DNA of 64,000 nt. Source: Balanoglossus misakiensis. Lineage: Eukaryota; Hemichordata. This document shows positions 12,451 to 25,384 of the stretch, piece by piece. The notes under the pieces were generated by a model that worked only from the letters and a program-made list of their open reading frames with translations, was not told the DNA's origin and ran no database searches. The stretch is from contig CM082590.2 of the NCBI GenBank assembly GCA_040954595.2, positions 1,984,001-2,048,000 of the forward strand, read 5' to 3'. Both the position numbers and the translations under genes were made by a program. Within the stretch, counting starts at the first letter, position 1; each line of letters starts with the position of its first letter.

Positions 12451-13544
12451 ATGATTTTGTTCACATGAATTATATTGCTGTCAGGACATAACCCAAATAT
12501 TTTGATAATTTTGGCAATGACCCTTGATCTACTTGGATATGTCTCTTGTTAAAAGCACAACAGTCATGATTTTGTTCACATGAGTTTTATTGCTTCCAGG
12601 ACATAACCCAAATAGTTTGATAATTTTGGCAATGACCCTTGATCTACTTGGATATGTCGCTAGTTAAAAAGCACAACAGTCATGATTTTGTTGACATGAG
12701 TTTTATTGCTGCCAGGACATAACCCAAATAATTTGATAATTTTGGCAATGACTCTTGATCTACTTGGATATGTCTCTTGTTAAAAAGCACATCAGTCATG
12801 ATTTTGTTCACATGAGTACTACTGCTGCCGGGACATAACCCAAATATTTTGATAATTTTGGCAATGACTCTTGATCTACTTGGATATGTCTCTTGTTAAC
12901 AATCACAACAGTCTTGATTTTGTTCACATGAGTTTTATCGCTGCCAGGACATAACCCAAATATTTTGATAACTTTGGCAATGACCCTTAATCTACTTGGA
13001 TATGTCTCTTGTCAAAAAGCACAACAGTCTTGATTTTGTTCACATGAGTTTTATTGCTGCCATGACATAACCCAAATATTTTGATAATTTTGGCAATGAC
13101 CCTTGATCTACTTGGATATGTCTCTTGTTAAAAAGCACATCAGTCATGATTTTGTTTACATGAGTTTTATTGCTGCCAGGACATAACCCAAATATTTTTA
13201 TAATTTTGGCCATGGCCCTTGATCTTCTTGGATATGTGTCTTGATAAAAAGCACAACAGTCATGATTGTGTTCAAATGAGTTTTATTGCTGCCAGGACTT
13301 AACCCAAATATTTTGATAATTTTGGCAATGACTCTTGATCTACTTGGATATATCTCTTGTTAAAAAGCACAACAGTCATGATTGTGTTCACATGAATTCT
13401 ATTGCTGTCAGGACATAACCCAAATATTTTGATAATTATGGCAATGACTCTTGATCTACTTGGACATGTCTCTTGTTAAAAAGCACAACAGTCTTGATTT
13501 TGTTCACATGAGTTTTATCGATGCCAGGACATAACCCAAATATT

Positions 13545-16500
13545 TTGATAATTATGGCAATGACCCTTGATCTACTTGGATATGTCTCTTGTTAAAAAGC
13601 ACAACAGTCATGATTGTGTTCACACGAGTTTTATTGCTGCCAGGACATAACCCAAATTTTTTGATAATTTTGGTAATGACCCTTGATCTACTTGGATATG
13701 TCTCTTGTTAAAAAGCACAACAGTCATGCTTGTGTTCACACGAGTTTTATTGCTGCCAGGACATAACCCAAATATTTTAATAGTTATGGCAATGACTCTT
13801 GATCTACTTGGATATGTCTCTTGATAAAAAGCACAACAATCATGATTGTTTTCATATGACTACTATTGCTGCCAGGACATAACTCAAATATTTTGATAAT
13901 TTTGGCAATGACCCTTGATCTTCTTGGATATGTCTCTTGTTAAAAAGCACAACAGTCATGCTTGTGTTCACACGAGTTTTATTGCTGCCAGGACATAACC
14001 CAAATATTTTGATAATTTTGGCAATGACCCTTGATCTACTTGGATATGTCTCTTGTTAAAAAGCACATCAGTCATGATTTTGTTAACATGAGTTTTATTG
14101 CTGCCAGGACATAACTCAAATATTTTGATAATTTTGGCAATGACCCTTGATCTACTTCGATATGTCTCTTGATAAAAAGCACAACAGTCATGATTGTGTT
14201 CACACGAGTTTTATTGCTGCCAGGACATAACCCAAATATTTTGATAATTATGGCAATGATCCTTGAACTACTTGGATATGTCTCTTGATAAAAAGCCCAA
14301 CAGTCATTATTTTGTTCACATGAGTTTCATTGCTGCCAGGACATAACCCAAATATTTTGATAATTATGGCAATGACCCTTGAACTACTTTGATATGTCTC
14401 TTGATAAAAAGCCCAACAGTCATTATTTTGTTCACATGAGTTTTATTGCTCCCATGACATAACCCAAATATTTTGATAATTTTGGCAATGACCCTTGAAC
14501 TACTTGGATATGTCTCTTTTTAAAAAGCACAACAGTCATGATTTTGTTTGCGTGACTACTATTGCTGCCAGGACATAACTCAAATATTTTGATAATATTG
14601 GCAATGACCCTTGATCTACTTGTATATGTCTCTTGTTAAAAAGCAAATCAGTCATGATTTTGTTAACATGAGTTTTATTGCTGCCAGGACATATACGAAA
14701 TATTTTGATAATTATGGCAATGACCCTTGATCTACTTGGATATGTCTCTTGTTAAAAAGCACAACAGTCATGATTGTGTTCACACGAGTTTTATTGCTGC
14801 CAGGACATAACCCAAATTTTTTGATAATTTTGGTAATGACCCTTGATCTACTTGGATATGTCTCTTGTTAAAAAGCACAACAGTCATGCTTGTGTTCACA
14901 CGAGTTTTATTGCTGCCAGGACATAACCCAAATATTTTGATAGTTATGGCAATGACTCTTGATCTACTTGGATATGTCTCTTGATAAAAAGCACAACAAT
15001 CATGATTGTTTTCATATGACTACTATTGCTGCCAGGACATAACTCAAAAATTTTGATAATTTTGGCAATGACCCTTGATCTTCTTGGATATGTCTCTTGT
15101 TAAAAAGCACAACAGTCATGCTTGTGTTCACATGAGTTTTATTGCTGCCAGGACATAACCCAAATATTTTGATAATTTTGGCAATGACCCTTGATCTACT
15201 TGGATATGTCTCTTGTTAAAAAGCACATCAGTCATGATTTTGTTAACATGAGTTTTATTGCTGCCAGGACATATACCAAATATTTTGATAATTTTGGCAA
15301 TGACCCTTGATCTACTTCGATATGTCTCTTGATAAAAAGCACAACAGTCATGATTGTGTTCACACGAGTTTTATTGCTGCCAGGACATAACCCAAATATT
15401 TTGATAATTATGGCAATGATCCTTGAACTACTTGGATATGTCTCTTGATAAAAAGCCCAACAGTCATTATTTTGTTCACATGAGTTTCATTGCTGCCAGG
15501 ACATAACCCAAATATTTTGATAATTATGGCAATGACCCTTGAACTACTTTGATATGTCTCTTGATAAAAAGCCCAACAGTCATTATTTTGTTCACATGAG
15601 TTTTATTGCTCCCATGACATAACCCAAATATTTTGATAATTTTGGCAATGACCCTTGAACTACTTGGATATGTCTCTTTTTAAAAAGCACAACAGTCATG
15701 ATTTTGTTTGCGTGACTACTATTGCTGCCAGGACATAACTCAAATATTTTGATAATATTGGCAATGACCCTTGATCTACTTGTATATGTCTCTTGTTAAA
15801 AAGCAAATCAGTCATGATTTTGTTAACATGAGTTTTATTGCTGCCAGGACATATACGAAATATTTTGATAATTATGGCAATGACCCTTGATCTACTTGGA
15901 TATGTCTCTTGTTAAAAAGCACAACAGTCATGATTGTGTTCACACGAGTTTTATTGCTGCCAGGACATAACCCAAATTTTTTGATAATTTTGGTAATGAC
16001 CCTTGATCTACTTGGATATGTCTCTTGTTAAAAAGCACAACAGTCATGCTTGTGTTCACACGAGTTTTATTGCTGCCAGGACATAACCCAAATATTTTGA
16101 TAGTTATGGCAATGACTCTTGATCTACTTGGATATGTCTCTTGATAAAAAGCACAACAATCATGATTGTTTTCATATGACTACTATTGCTGCCAGGACAT
16201 AACTCAAAAATTTTGATAATTTTGGCAATGACCCTTGATCTTCTTGGATATGTCTCTTGTTAAAAAGCACAACAGTCATGCTTGTGTTCACATGAGTTTT
16301 ATTGCTGCCAGGACATAACCCAAATATTTTGATAATTTTGGCAATGACCCTTGATCTACTTGGATATGTCTCTTGTTAAAAAGCACATCAGTCATGATTT
16401 TGTTAACATGAGTTTTATTGCTGCCAGGACATATACCAAATATTTTGATAATTTTGGCAATGACCCTTGATCTACTTCGATATGTCTCTTGATAAAAAGC

Positions 16501-17030
16501 ACAACAGTCACGATTGTGTTCACACGAGTTTTATTGCTGCCAGGACATAACCCAAATATTTTGATAATTATGGCAATGATCCTTGAACTACTTGGATATG
16601 TCTCTTGATAAAAAGCCCAACAGTCATTATTTTGTTCACATGAGTTTTATTGCTGCCAGGACATAACCCAAATATTTTGATAATTATGGCAATGACCCTT
16701 GAACTACTTTGATATGTCTCTTGATAAAAAGCCCAACAGTCATTATTTTGTTCACATGAGTTTTATTGCTCCCATGACATAACCCAAATATTTTGATAAT
16801 TTTGGCAATGACCCTTGAACTACTTGGATATGTCTCTTTTTAAAAAGCACAACAGTCATGATTTTGTTTGCGTGACTACTATTGCTGCCAGGACATAACT
16901 CAAATATTTTGATAATATTGGCAATGACCCTTGATCTACTTGTATATGTCTCTTGTTAAAAAGCAAATCAGTCATGATTTTGTTAACATGAGTTTTATTG
17001 CTGCCAGGACATATACCAAATATTTTGATA
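13545..17030. repeat. 10-monomer higher-order repeat, 1,160 bp x 3
   Basis: The variant GGTAATGACCC occurs at 13,672, 14,832 and 15,992, exactly 1,160 bp apart (10 x 116). Other markers repeat with the same offset, for example TTGCGTGACTACTATTG near 14,547, 15,707 and 16,867. The third copy diverges at about 17,030, where a monomer loses about 5 bp. Confidence 0.93.
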
Positions 17031-17815
17031 ATTTTGACTGACCCTTGATCTACTTGGATATGTCTCTTGATAAAAAGCACAACAGTCATGATTGTGTTCA
17101 CATGAGTTTTATTGCTGCCAGGACATAACCCAAATATTTTGATAATTATGGCAATGATCCTTGAACTACTTGGATATGTCTCTTGATAAAAAGCCCAACA
17201 GTCATTATTTTGTTCACATGAGTTTTATTGCTGCCAGGACATAACCCAAACATTTTGATAATTATGGCAATGACCCTTGAACTACTTTGATATGTCTCTT
17301 GATAAAAAGCCCAACAGTCATTATTTTGTTCACATGAGTTTTATTGCTCCCATGACATAACCCAAATATTTTGATAATTTTGGCAATGACCCTTGAACTA
17401 CTTGGATATGTCTCTTTTTAAAAAGCACAACAGTCATGATTTTGTTTGCGTGACTACTATTGCTGCCAGGACATAACTCAAATATTTTGATAATCCTGGC
17501 AATGACCCTTGATCTACTTGTATATGTCTCTTGTTAAAAAGCAAATCAGTCATGATTTTGTTAACATGAGTTTTATTGCTGCCAGGACATATACCAAATA
17601 TTTTGATAATTTTGACTGACTCTTGATCTACTTGGATATGTCTCTTGATAAAAAGCACAACAGTCATGATTGTGTTCACATGAGTTTTATTGCTGCCAGG
17701 ACATAACCCAAATATTTTGATAATTATGGCAATGATCCTTGAACTACTTGGATATGTCTCTTGATAAAAAGCCCAACAGTCATTATTTTGTTCACATGAG
17801 TTTAATTGCTGCCAG
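16460..17815. repeat. 5-monomer higher-order repeat, ~579 bp
   Basis: The TTTTGACTGAC deletion variant occurs near 17,030 and again near 17,609, and the TTGCGTGACTACT variant near 16,867 and 17,446, all 579 bp apart. This is five monomers less one base. It overlaps the right end of the 1,160-bp repeat, so it is a later, nested duplication. Confidence 0.85.
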
Positions 17816-19002
17816 GACATAACCCAAATATTTTGATAATTTTGGCAATGACCCTTGAACTACTTGGATATGTCTCTTGATAAAAAGCCCAACAGTCATT
17901 ATTTTGTTCACATGAGTTTTATTGCTGCCAGGACATAACCCCAATATTTTGATATTTATGGCAATGACCCTTGAACTACTTTGATATGTCTCTTGGTAAA
18001 AAGCCCAACAGTCATTATTTTGTTCACATGAGTTTTATTGCTCCCATGACATAACCCAAATATTTTGATAATCTTGGCAATGACCCTTGAACTACTTGGA
18101 TATGTCTCTTTTTAAAAAGCACAACAGTCATTATTTTGTTCACATGAGTTTTATTGCTGCCAGGACATAACCCAAATATTTTGATAATTTTGGCCATGAC
18201 CCTTGATCTACTTGGATATGTCTCTTGTTAAAAAGCACAACAGTCATGATTTTGTTAACATGAGTTTTATTGCTGCCAGGACATATACCAAATATTTTGA
18301 TAATTTTGGCAATGACTCTTGATCTACTTGGCTATGTCTCTTGTTAAAAAGCACAACAGTCATTATTTTGTTCACACGAGTTTTATTGCTGCCAGGACAT
18401 AACCCAAATATTTTGATAATTTTGGCAGTGACCCGTGATCTACTTGGATATGTCTCTTGATAAAAAGCACAACAGTCATGATTGTGTTCACACGAGTTTT
18501 ATTGCTGTCAGGACATAACCCAAATATTTTTATAATTTTGGCCATGACCCTTGATCTACTTGGATATGTCTCTTGTTAAAAAGCACAACAGTCATGATTT
18601 TGTTTACGTGACTACTATTGCTGCCAGGACTTAACCCAAATATTTTGATAATTTTGTCAATGACCCTTGATCTACTTGGATATGTCTCTTGTTAAAAAGC
18701 AAATCAGTCATGATTTTGTTAACATGAGATTTATTGCTGCCAGGACATATACAAATATTTTGATAATTTTGGCAATGACTCTTGATCTACTTGGATATGT
18801 CTCTTGTTAAAAAGCACAACAGTCATTATTTTGTTCACATGAGTTTTATTGCTGCCAGGACATATACCAAATATTTTGATAATTTTGGCAATGACCCTTG
18901 AACTACTTGGATATGTCTCTTGTTAAAAAGCACAACAGTCATTATTTTGTTCACATGAGTTTTATTGCTGCCAGGACATAACCCAAATATTTTGATAATT
19001 TT

Positions 19003-21960
19003 GGCAGTGACCCTTGATCTACTTGGATATGTCTCTTGTTAAAAAGCACAACAGTCATGATTGTGTTCAGACGAATTTTATTGCTGCCAGGACATAGCCC
19101 AAATATTTTTATAATTTTGGCCATGACCCTTGATCTACTTGGATATGTCTCTTGTTAAAAAGCACAACAGTCATGATTTTGTTTACGTGACTACTATTGC
19201 TGCCAGGACATAACCCAAATATTTTGATAATTTTGGCAATGACCCTTGATCTACTTGGATATGTCTCTTGCTAAAAAGCACAACAGTCATGATTGTGTTC
19301 ACACGAGTTTTATTGCTGCCAGGACATAACCCAAATATTTTTATAATTTTGGCCATGACCCTTGATCTACTTGGATATGTCTCTTGTTAAGAAGCACAAC
19401 AGTCATGATTTTGTTTACGTGACTACTATTGCTGCCAGGACTTAACCCAAATATTTTGATAATTTTGGCAATGACCCTTGATCTACTTGGATATGTCTCT
19501 TGATAAAAAGCACAACAGTCATGATTGTGTTCACACGAGTTTTATTGCTGTCAGGACATAACCCAAATATTTTTATAATTTTGGCCATGACCCTTGATCT
19601 ACTTGGATATGTCTCTTGTTAAAAAGCACAACAGTCATGATTTTGTTTACGTGACTACTATTGCTGCCAGGACTTAACCCAAATATTTTGATAATTTTGG
19701 CAATGACCCATGATCTACTTGGATATGTCTCTTGATAAAAAGCACAACAGTCATGATTGTGTTCACATGAGTTTTATTGCTGCCAGGACATAACCCAAAT
19801 ATTTTGATAATTTTGGCAATGACCCTTGATCTACTTGGATATGTCTTTTGTTATAAAGCACATCAGTCATGATTTTGTTGACATGAGTTTTATTGCTGCC
19901 AGGACATATACCAAATATTTTGATAATTTTGGCAATGACTCTTGATCTACTTGGATATGTCTCTTGTTAAAAAGCACAACAGTCATTATTTTGTTCACAT
20001 GAGTTTTATTGCTGCCATGACATAACCCAAATATTTTGATAATTTTGGCAATGACCCTTGAACTACTTGGATATGTCTCTTGTTAAAAAGCACAACAGTC
20101 ATTATTTTGTTCACATGAGTTTTATTGCTGCCAGGACATAACACAAATATTTTGATAATTTTGGCAATGACACTTGATCTACTTGGATATGTCTCTTGTT
20201 AAAAAGCACCACAGTCATTATTGTGTTCACATGAGTTTTATTGCTGCCAGGACATAACCAAAATATTTTGATAATTTTGGCAATGACCCTTGATCTACTT
20301 CGATATGTCTCTTGTTAAAAAGCACAACAGTCATGATTGTGTTCAGACAAATTTTATTGCTGCCAGGACATAGCCCAAATATTTTGATAATTTTGGCAAT
20401 GACCCTTGAACTACTTGGATATGTCTCTTGTTAAAAAGCACAACAGTCATTATTTTGTTCACATGAGTTTTATTGCTGCCAGGACATAACACAAATATTT
20501 TGATAATTTTGGCAATGACACTTGATCTACTTGGATATGTCTCTTGTTAAAAAGCACCACAGTCATTATTGTGTTCACATGAGTTTTATTGCTGCCAGGA
20601 CATAACCCAAATATTTTGATAATTTTGGCAGTGACCCTTGATCTACTTGGATATGTCTCTTGTTAAAAAGCACAACAGTCATGATTGTGTTCAGACGAAT
20701 TTTATTGCTGCCAGGACATAGCCCAAATATTTTTATAATTTTGGCCATGACCCTTGATCTACTTGGATATGTCTCTTGTTAAAAAGCACAACAGTCATGA
20801 TTTTGTTTACGTGACTACTATTGCTGCCAGGACATAACCCAAATATTTTGATAATTTTGGCAATGACCCTTGATCTACTTGGATATGTCTCTTGCTAAAA
20901 AGCACAACAGTCATGATTGTGTTCACACGAGTTTTATTGCTGCCAGGACATAACCCAAATATTTTTATAATTTTGGCCATGACCCTTGATCTACTTGGAT
21001 ATGTCTCTTGTTAAGAAGCACAACAGTCATGATTTTGTTTACGTGACTACTATTGCTGCCAGGACTTAACCCAAATATTTTGATAATTTTGGCAATGACC
21101 CTTGATCTACTTGGATATGTCTCTTGATAAAAAGCACAACAGTCATGATTGTGTTCACACGAGTTTTATTGCTGTCAGGACATAACCCAAATATTTTTAT
21201 AATTTTGGCCATGACCCTTGATCTACTTGGATATGTCTCTTGTTAAAAAGCACAACAGTCATGATTTTGTTTACGTGACTACTATTGCTGCCAGGACTTA
21301 ACCCAAATATTTTGATAATTTTGGCAATGACCCATGATCTACTTGGATATGTCTCTTGATAAAAAGCACAACAGTCATGATTGTGTTCACATGAGTTTTA
21401 TTGCTGCCAGGACATAACCCAAATATTTTGATAATTTTGGCAATGACCCTTGATCTACTTGGATATGTCTTTTGTTATAAAGCACATCAGTCATGATTTT
21501 GTTGACATGAGTTTTATTGCTGCCAGGACATATACCAAATATTTTGATAATTTTGGCAATGACTCTTGATCTACTTGGATATGTCTCTTGTTAAAAAGCA
21601 CAACAGTCATTATTTTGTTCACATGAGTTTTATTGCTGCCATGACATAACCCAAATATTTTGATAATTTTGGCAATGACCCTTGAACTACTTGGATATGT
21701 CTCTTGTTAAAAAGCACAACAGTCATTATTTTGTTCACATGAGTTTTATTGCTGCCAGGACATAACACAAATATTTTGATAATTTTGGCAATGACACTTG
21801 ATCTACTTGGATATGTCTCTTGTTAAAAAGCACCACAGTCATTATTGTGTTCACATGAGTTTTATTGCTGCCAGGACATAACCAAAATGTTTTGATAATT
21901 TTGTCAATGACCCTTGATCTACTTCGATATGTCTCTTGTTAAAAAGCACAACAGTCATGA
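19003..21960. repeat. 14-monomer higher-order repeat, 1,624 bp
   Basis: GGCAGTGACCC at 19,003 and 20,627, and GTTTACGTGACTACTATTG at 19,181 and 20,805, are each exactly 1,624 bp apart (14 x 116). The second copy matches to about 21,960 and then departs. Within each copy three TTTACGTGACTACT monomers alternate at about 232 bp. Confidence 0.92.
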
Positions 21961-22430
21961 TTGTGTTCAAATGAGTTTTATTGCTGCCAGGACTTAACCC
22001 AAATATTTTGATAATTTTGGCAATGACTCTTGATCTACTTGGATATGTCTCTTGTTAAAAAGCACAACAGTCATTATTTTGTTCACATGAGTTTTATTGC
22101 TGCCATGACATAACCCAAATATTTTGATAATTTTGGCAATGACCCTTGAACTACTTGGATATGTCTCTTGTTAAAAAGCACAACAGTCATTATTTTGTTC
22201 ACATGAGTTTTATTGCTGCCAGGACATAACACAAATATTTTGATAATTTTGGCAATGACACTTGATCTACTTGGATATGTCTCTTAATAAAAAGCACCAC
22301 AGTCATTATTGTGTTCACATGAGTTTTATTGCTGCCAGGACATAACCAAAATATTTTGATAATTTTGGCAATGACCCTTGATCTACTTCGATATGTCTCT
22401 TGTTAAAAAGCACAACAGTCATGATTGTGT
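21600..22430. repeat. 4-monomer higher-order repeat, 464 bp
   Basis: The TGCCATGACATAACCC variant near 21,638 recurs near 22,102, 464 bp later (4 x 116), followed by matching neighbours including CACCACAGTCATTATTG. It is the last nested duplication before the array edge. Confidence 0.85.
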
Positions 22431-22850
22431 TCAAATGAGTTTTATTGCTGCCAGGACTTAACCCAAATATTTTGATAATTTTGGCAATGACTCTTGATCT
22501 ACTTGGATATGTCTCTTGTTAAAAAGCACAACAGTCATGATTGTGTTCACATGAGTTTTATTGCTGCCAGGACATATACCAAATATGTTGATAATTTTGG
22601 CAATGACCCTTGAACTACTTGGATATGTCTCTTGTTAAAAAGCACAACAGTCATTATTTTGTTCACATGAGTTTTATTGCTGCCAGGACATAACCCAAAT
22701 ATTTTGATAATTTTGGCAATGACCCTTGATCTACTTGGATAAGTCTCTTGTTAAAAAGCACAACAGTCATGATTTTGTACACATTAGTTTTATTGCTGCC
22801 AGGACATAACCCAAATATGTTTATAATTTTGGCAATGACCCTTGATCTAC

Positions 22851-23460
22851 ATTTCCAAAACTTGGTATGCACAGCTTTTAAATTTAGAGGACCGGAAAAC
22901 CTAATGAAGTACATGTATTAACCTGAACACAATAATTATGTATATAAGCTATTTAAAGTTAACCAATAAAGCGTTGAAGTCTGCTTTTTGCTGGACACTG
23001 ATCAGTTTGATATCAAATTTTGTTGGCACAATTTTGCATGACCTCTGGCGTACTTTACCATTTCTTGGCATCCACAATAGATACAGCCTTTGCTTTCTGT
23101 TGGAACCATGCTAACCACTTTGGCCACTCCAATGCTGCTTATAGTTGGGTCTTCTTCATGGCGGCCATGTTGGATTTTCTGATAATCTCTAAAAGTTGAC
23201 ATTTTTTTCTAAACTGCAGGGTCAATCAAGTTTTAATTTACTGACCGTTCCAATTTTTTTTTCAATTATATTAATAGTGGTTATGTGAATTTGGATTCAT
23301 TATGGATTTTTTTCAAAAATCTCATGAAAAATTTCCAAAATCTTTTTTAATCAAGCTTTCAAGTGAATTGTGATTGGTTAAACCTTATTGAAGCCAAATT
23401 GGATTGTCTGAAGTCCGATTAAAAACTAAAATTTCCTATTTCAAGGCTACTGAATGATAG
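22851..23460. repeat. Array-flank unit, copy A (empty site of the MITE)
   Basis: Unique-looking sequence after the last monomer, running from TTTCCAAAACTTGG to about 23,460. The same sequence occurs again from 23,743 and, more diverged, from about 25,385. At the word GTACATGTATTAACC (about 22,910-22,924) copy A has a single TTAA where copy B has a 500-bp insertion. A short minus-strand open frame at 23,002-23,202 is not conserved between copies, so I do not call it a gene. Confidence 0.85.
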
Positions 23461-23635
23461 CACACCAATCCTTTTTATGGATACGAGTCACCATAAGATC
23501 AGAATATGTTAAAAAATTTTGTCAACTTTCACATGTCCTTTCATCCATTTTTTTCAACACTTAATTATACAATTTTTTTGCAACTTTCATTCATCTTTTG
23601 ATCCAGATCTTTCAGAACTTAATTCTACGTTGGTA
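23461..23635. other. Short AT-rich stretch between flank copies
   Basis: About 175 bp of AT-rich sequence with no gene, repeat or structure that I can support. Confidence 0.5.
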
Positions 23636-23742
23636 TGCCTCTTGTTAAAAAGCACAACAGTCGTGATTTTGATCACATGAGTACTATTGCTGGCAGGACA
23701 TAACCCAAATATTTTGATAATTTTGGCAATGACCCTTGATCT
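23636..23742. repeat. Isolated 116-bp satellite monomer before flank copy B
   Basis: Contains the monomer words CTCTTGTTAAAAAGCACAAC, GTACTATTGCTGGCAGGAC and ATTTTGATAATTTTGGC once, and runs straight into the flank sequence with the same junction as copy A. This shows that satellite and flank were duplicated together. Confidence 0.85.
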
Positions 23743-24868
23743 ACATTTCCAAAACTTGGTATGCACAGCAGATACAGCTGTTAAATTTAGAGGACCGGAA
23801 CACCTAATGAAGTACATGTATTAAAGGCACGTAAGCTGTAACTTTTGGGATAATTTTCATAATTTTTGTTTCACACTGCACTACCATTAGTCCATGCAGA
23901 TGAAGGCAGTGAACTATACACAAGCATTATAAACCCTAAATATGAGTGCATATGCAAGTTTTAACCAGATAAATAATAAAGCTTTGCCGCAAGCGATTAT
24001 GGCCGCTACCGTGGGAAAATGAAAGAAACAATGAAAATGTCGCATTTCCGGTTGTGAAACTTCATAAACAAAACATGATCTCATCCACTGGAGCTCATGG
24101 AAGTAAATGTACACCACTGAGACATCAGATTTTCATTTTCATTGCAATATTGCACTTTTTTAAAAATTTCAGGAATTTTCGTTTTTCTTTAATCTTTGGC
24201 CATTTTGTCATAAATAAGTGTTGAGCTTGATATATTATCATATAGCATTTAATAGATATAATTAAAAGCATATATGAGATTATTTAAAACATTGATTTTT
24301 TATCCAGTTGCAGCTTACGTGCCTTTAACCTTAACACAATAATTATGTATATAAGCTATTTAAAGTTAACTAATAAAGCGTAGAAGTCTGCTTTTTGTTG
24401 GACACTGATCAGTTTGGTATCAAATTTTGTTGGCACATTTTGCATCACCTCTAGCTTACTTTACCATTTCTAGGCATCCACAACAGATACAGCCTTTGCT
24501 TTCTGTTGGAACCATGCTAACTGCTTTGGTCCTTCCAATGCTACTTTTAGTTTTAATTGTCTTCTTCATGGTGGCCATATTGGATTTTCTAATAAGCTTT
24601 AAAAGTTGAAATTTTCATAATCTACAGGGCCAATCAAGTTCTAATTTACTGTGCGATTGAAAGTTTGACAAAAATATCATTAGTGGTCATGTGACTTTTG
24701 GCGCCTTATGGATTTTTTAAAAATCTCATTAAAAAACTTCAAAAATCTTTTTCTAATCTAGTTTTCAAGTGAATTGTGATTGGTTAAACCTTATTGGAGC
24801 CAAATTGGATTTTCTGAACAACGATTTAAAACTAAGATTTCTTATTTCTGGCCTACTCATTAATTATT
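23743..24868. repeat. Array-flank unit, copy B (interrupted by a MITE)
   Basis: The second copy of the unit at 22,851-23,460. It matches TTTCCAAAACTTGGTATGC at the start and GAATTGTGATTGGTTAAACC near 24,770, with moderate divergence. A 500-bp insertion lies at 23,825-24,324. Short open frames here do not match between copies and are not called. Confidence 0.85.
23821..24328. mobile_element. 500-bp MITE with TTAA target-site duplication
   Basis: TTAA at 23,821-23,824 and at 24,325-24,328 flank a 500-bp element (23,825-24,324). Its ends are inverted repeats: AGGCACGTAAGCTG on the left and CAGCTTACGTGCCT on the right, extending to 17 of 18 matching bases. Copy A of the host unit has one TTAA and no insertion at the same point, which confirms a clean transposition event. 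TTAA duplication is known for piggyBac-type elements and for MITEs of the T2 type that begin TTAAAGG. The element has no coding capacity, so it needed a transposase in trans. Family assignment is inference. Confidence 0.88.
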
Positions 24869-24871
24869 CGT

Positions 24872-24970
24872 GGATATGCCTCTTGTTGAAAAGCACAATG
24901 GTGATGATTTTTTTCACACGAATAGTACTGCTGCCAGGACATAACCCAAATATTTTGATAACATTGGCAT
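24872..24970. repeat. Degenerate 116-bp satellite monomer
   Basis: Words ATATGCCTCTTGTTGAAAAG, ACTGCTGCCAGGACATAACC and ATTTTGATAACATTGGC are clearly monomer-derived but carry many changes. It lies between flank copies B and C, continuing the monomer-plus-flank pattern. Confidence 0.8.
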
Positions 24971-25384
24971 TGAACTTTGTCCTAAGTTTGGCACCTGTAT
25001 TCTTTTCTGAATATCTTATGGCGCCTAGACTAATAGCACTAGAGGTTTGGTTTTTGATGTATATGGACAAGTATGGGACTTAGCTTTTTTGTTACATTTG
25101 GAATCCACTGGACCAATGTTGAGCTCATTAAATATGTGAATATCTAATGCTGAGCTTACCTATATTGTTACAGGTTGAATTTTGTATGAACATGCTCTAC
25201 TATTGGACTTAATCTGAATTTCTTGACCAATGATAACCTTATAAATATGTGCTTACGTAATTGTAGACAAGACAATGAAGCTTTGAGTCTGGGTTTTCTT
25301 GAACGTTCACCAGTATGCGATCACATTTTTTCTGACATTTTTGTTAGCTTTGGTTACCTTTAACCTATTTTCCCTGCTGATAAC
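24971..25384. other. Decayed intervening sequence, no gene seen
   Basis: About 400 bp of AT-rich sequence between the degenerate monomer and flank copy C. It has no open frame, RNA fold or repeat that I can support. Confidence 0.5.

Larger units (their letters stand above)
1790..12960. repeat. Compound higher-order repeat: 3 x 3,958 bp (retroelement plus 14 satellite monomers)
   Basis: Positions 2197, 6155 and 10113 start three copies of one unit made of a ~2,334-bp retroelement and ~1,624 bp of satellite (14 x 116). Identity extends left into the preceding satellite to about 1,790 and right past the third element to about 12,950. The close identity implies recent amplification by unequal exchange or a similar process. 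Confidence 0.93.
12451..22850. repeat. 116-bp satellite array, block 4 (about 90 monomers)
   Basis: An uninterrupted 10.4-kb run of 116-bp monomers, ending at about 22,850 where a partial monomer passes into flank sequence. Monomer variants (for example TTGCGTGACTACT, GGTAATGACCC, and a 5-bp loss giving TTTTGACTGAC) mark higher-order units described separately. Short open frames on the minus strand are by-products of the repeat. No gene seen. Confidence 0.97.

Noticed and set aside
16856-17820. Minus-strand frames of 81-128 codons through the 116-bp satellite
   Set aside because: They are read-through of monomers; 116 is not a multiple of three, they break at every indel, and the repeated words follow the DNA period.
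23002-23202. 66-codon frame with CIYCGCQEM (zinc-finger-like)
   Set aside because: The paralogous copy B does not keep the frame and there are too few cysteines for a known finger.
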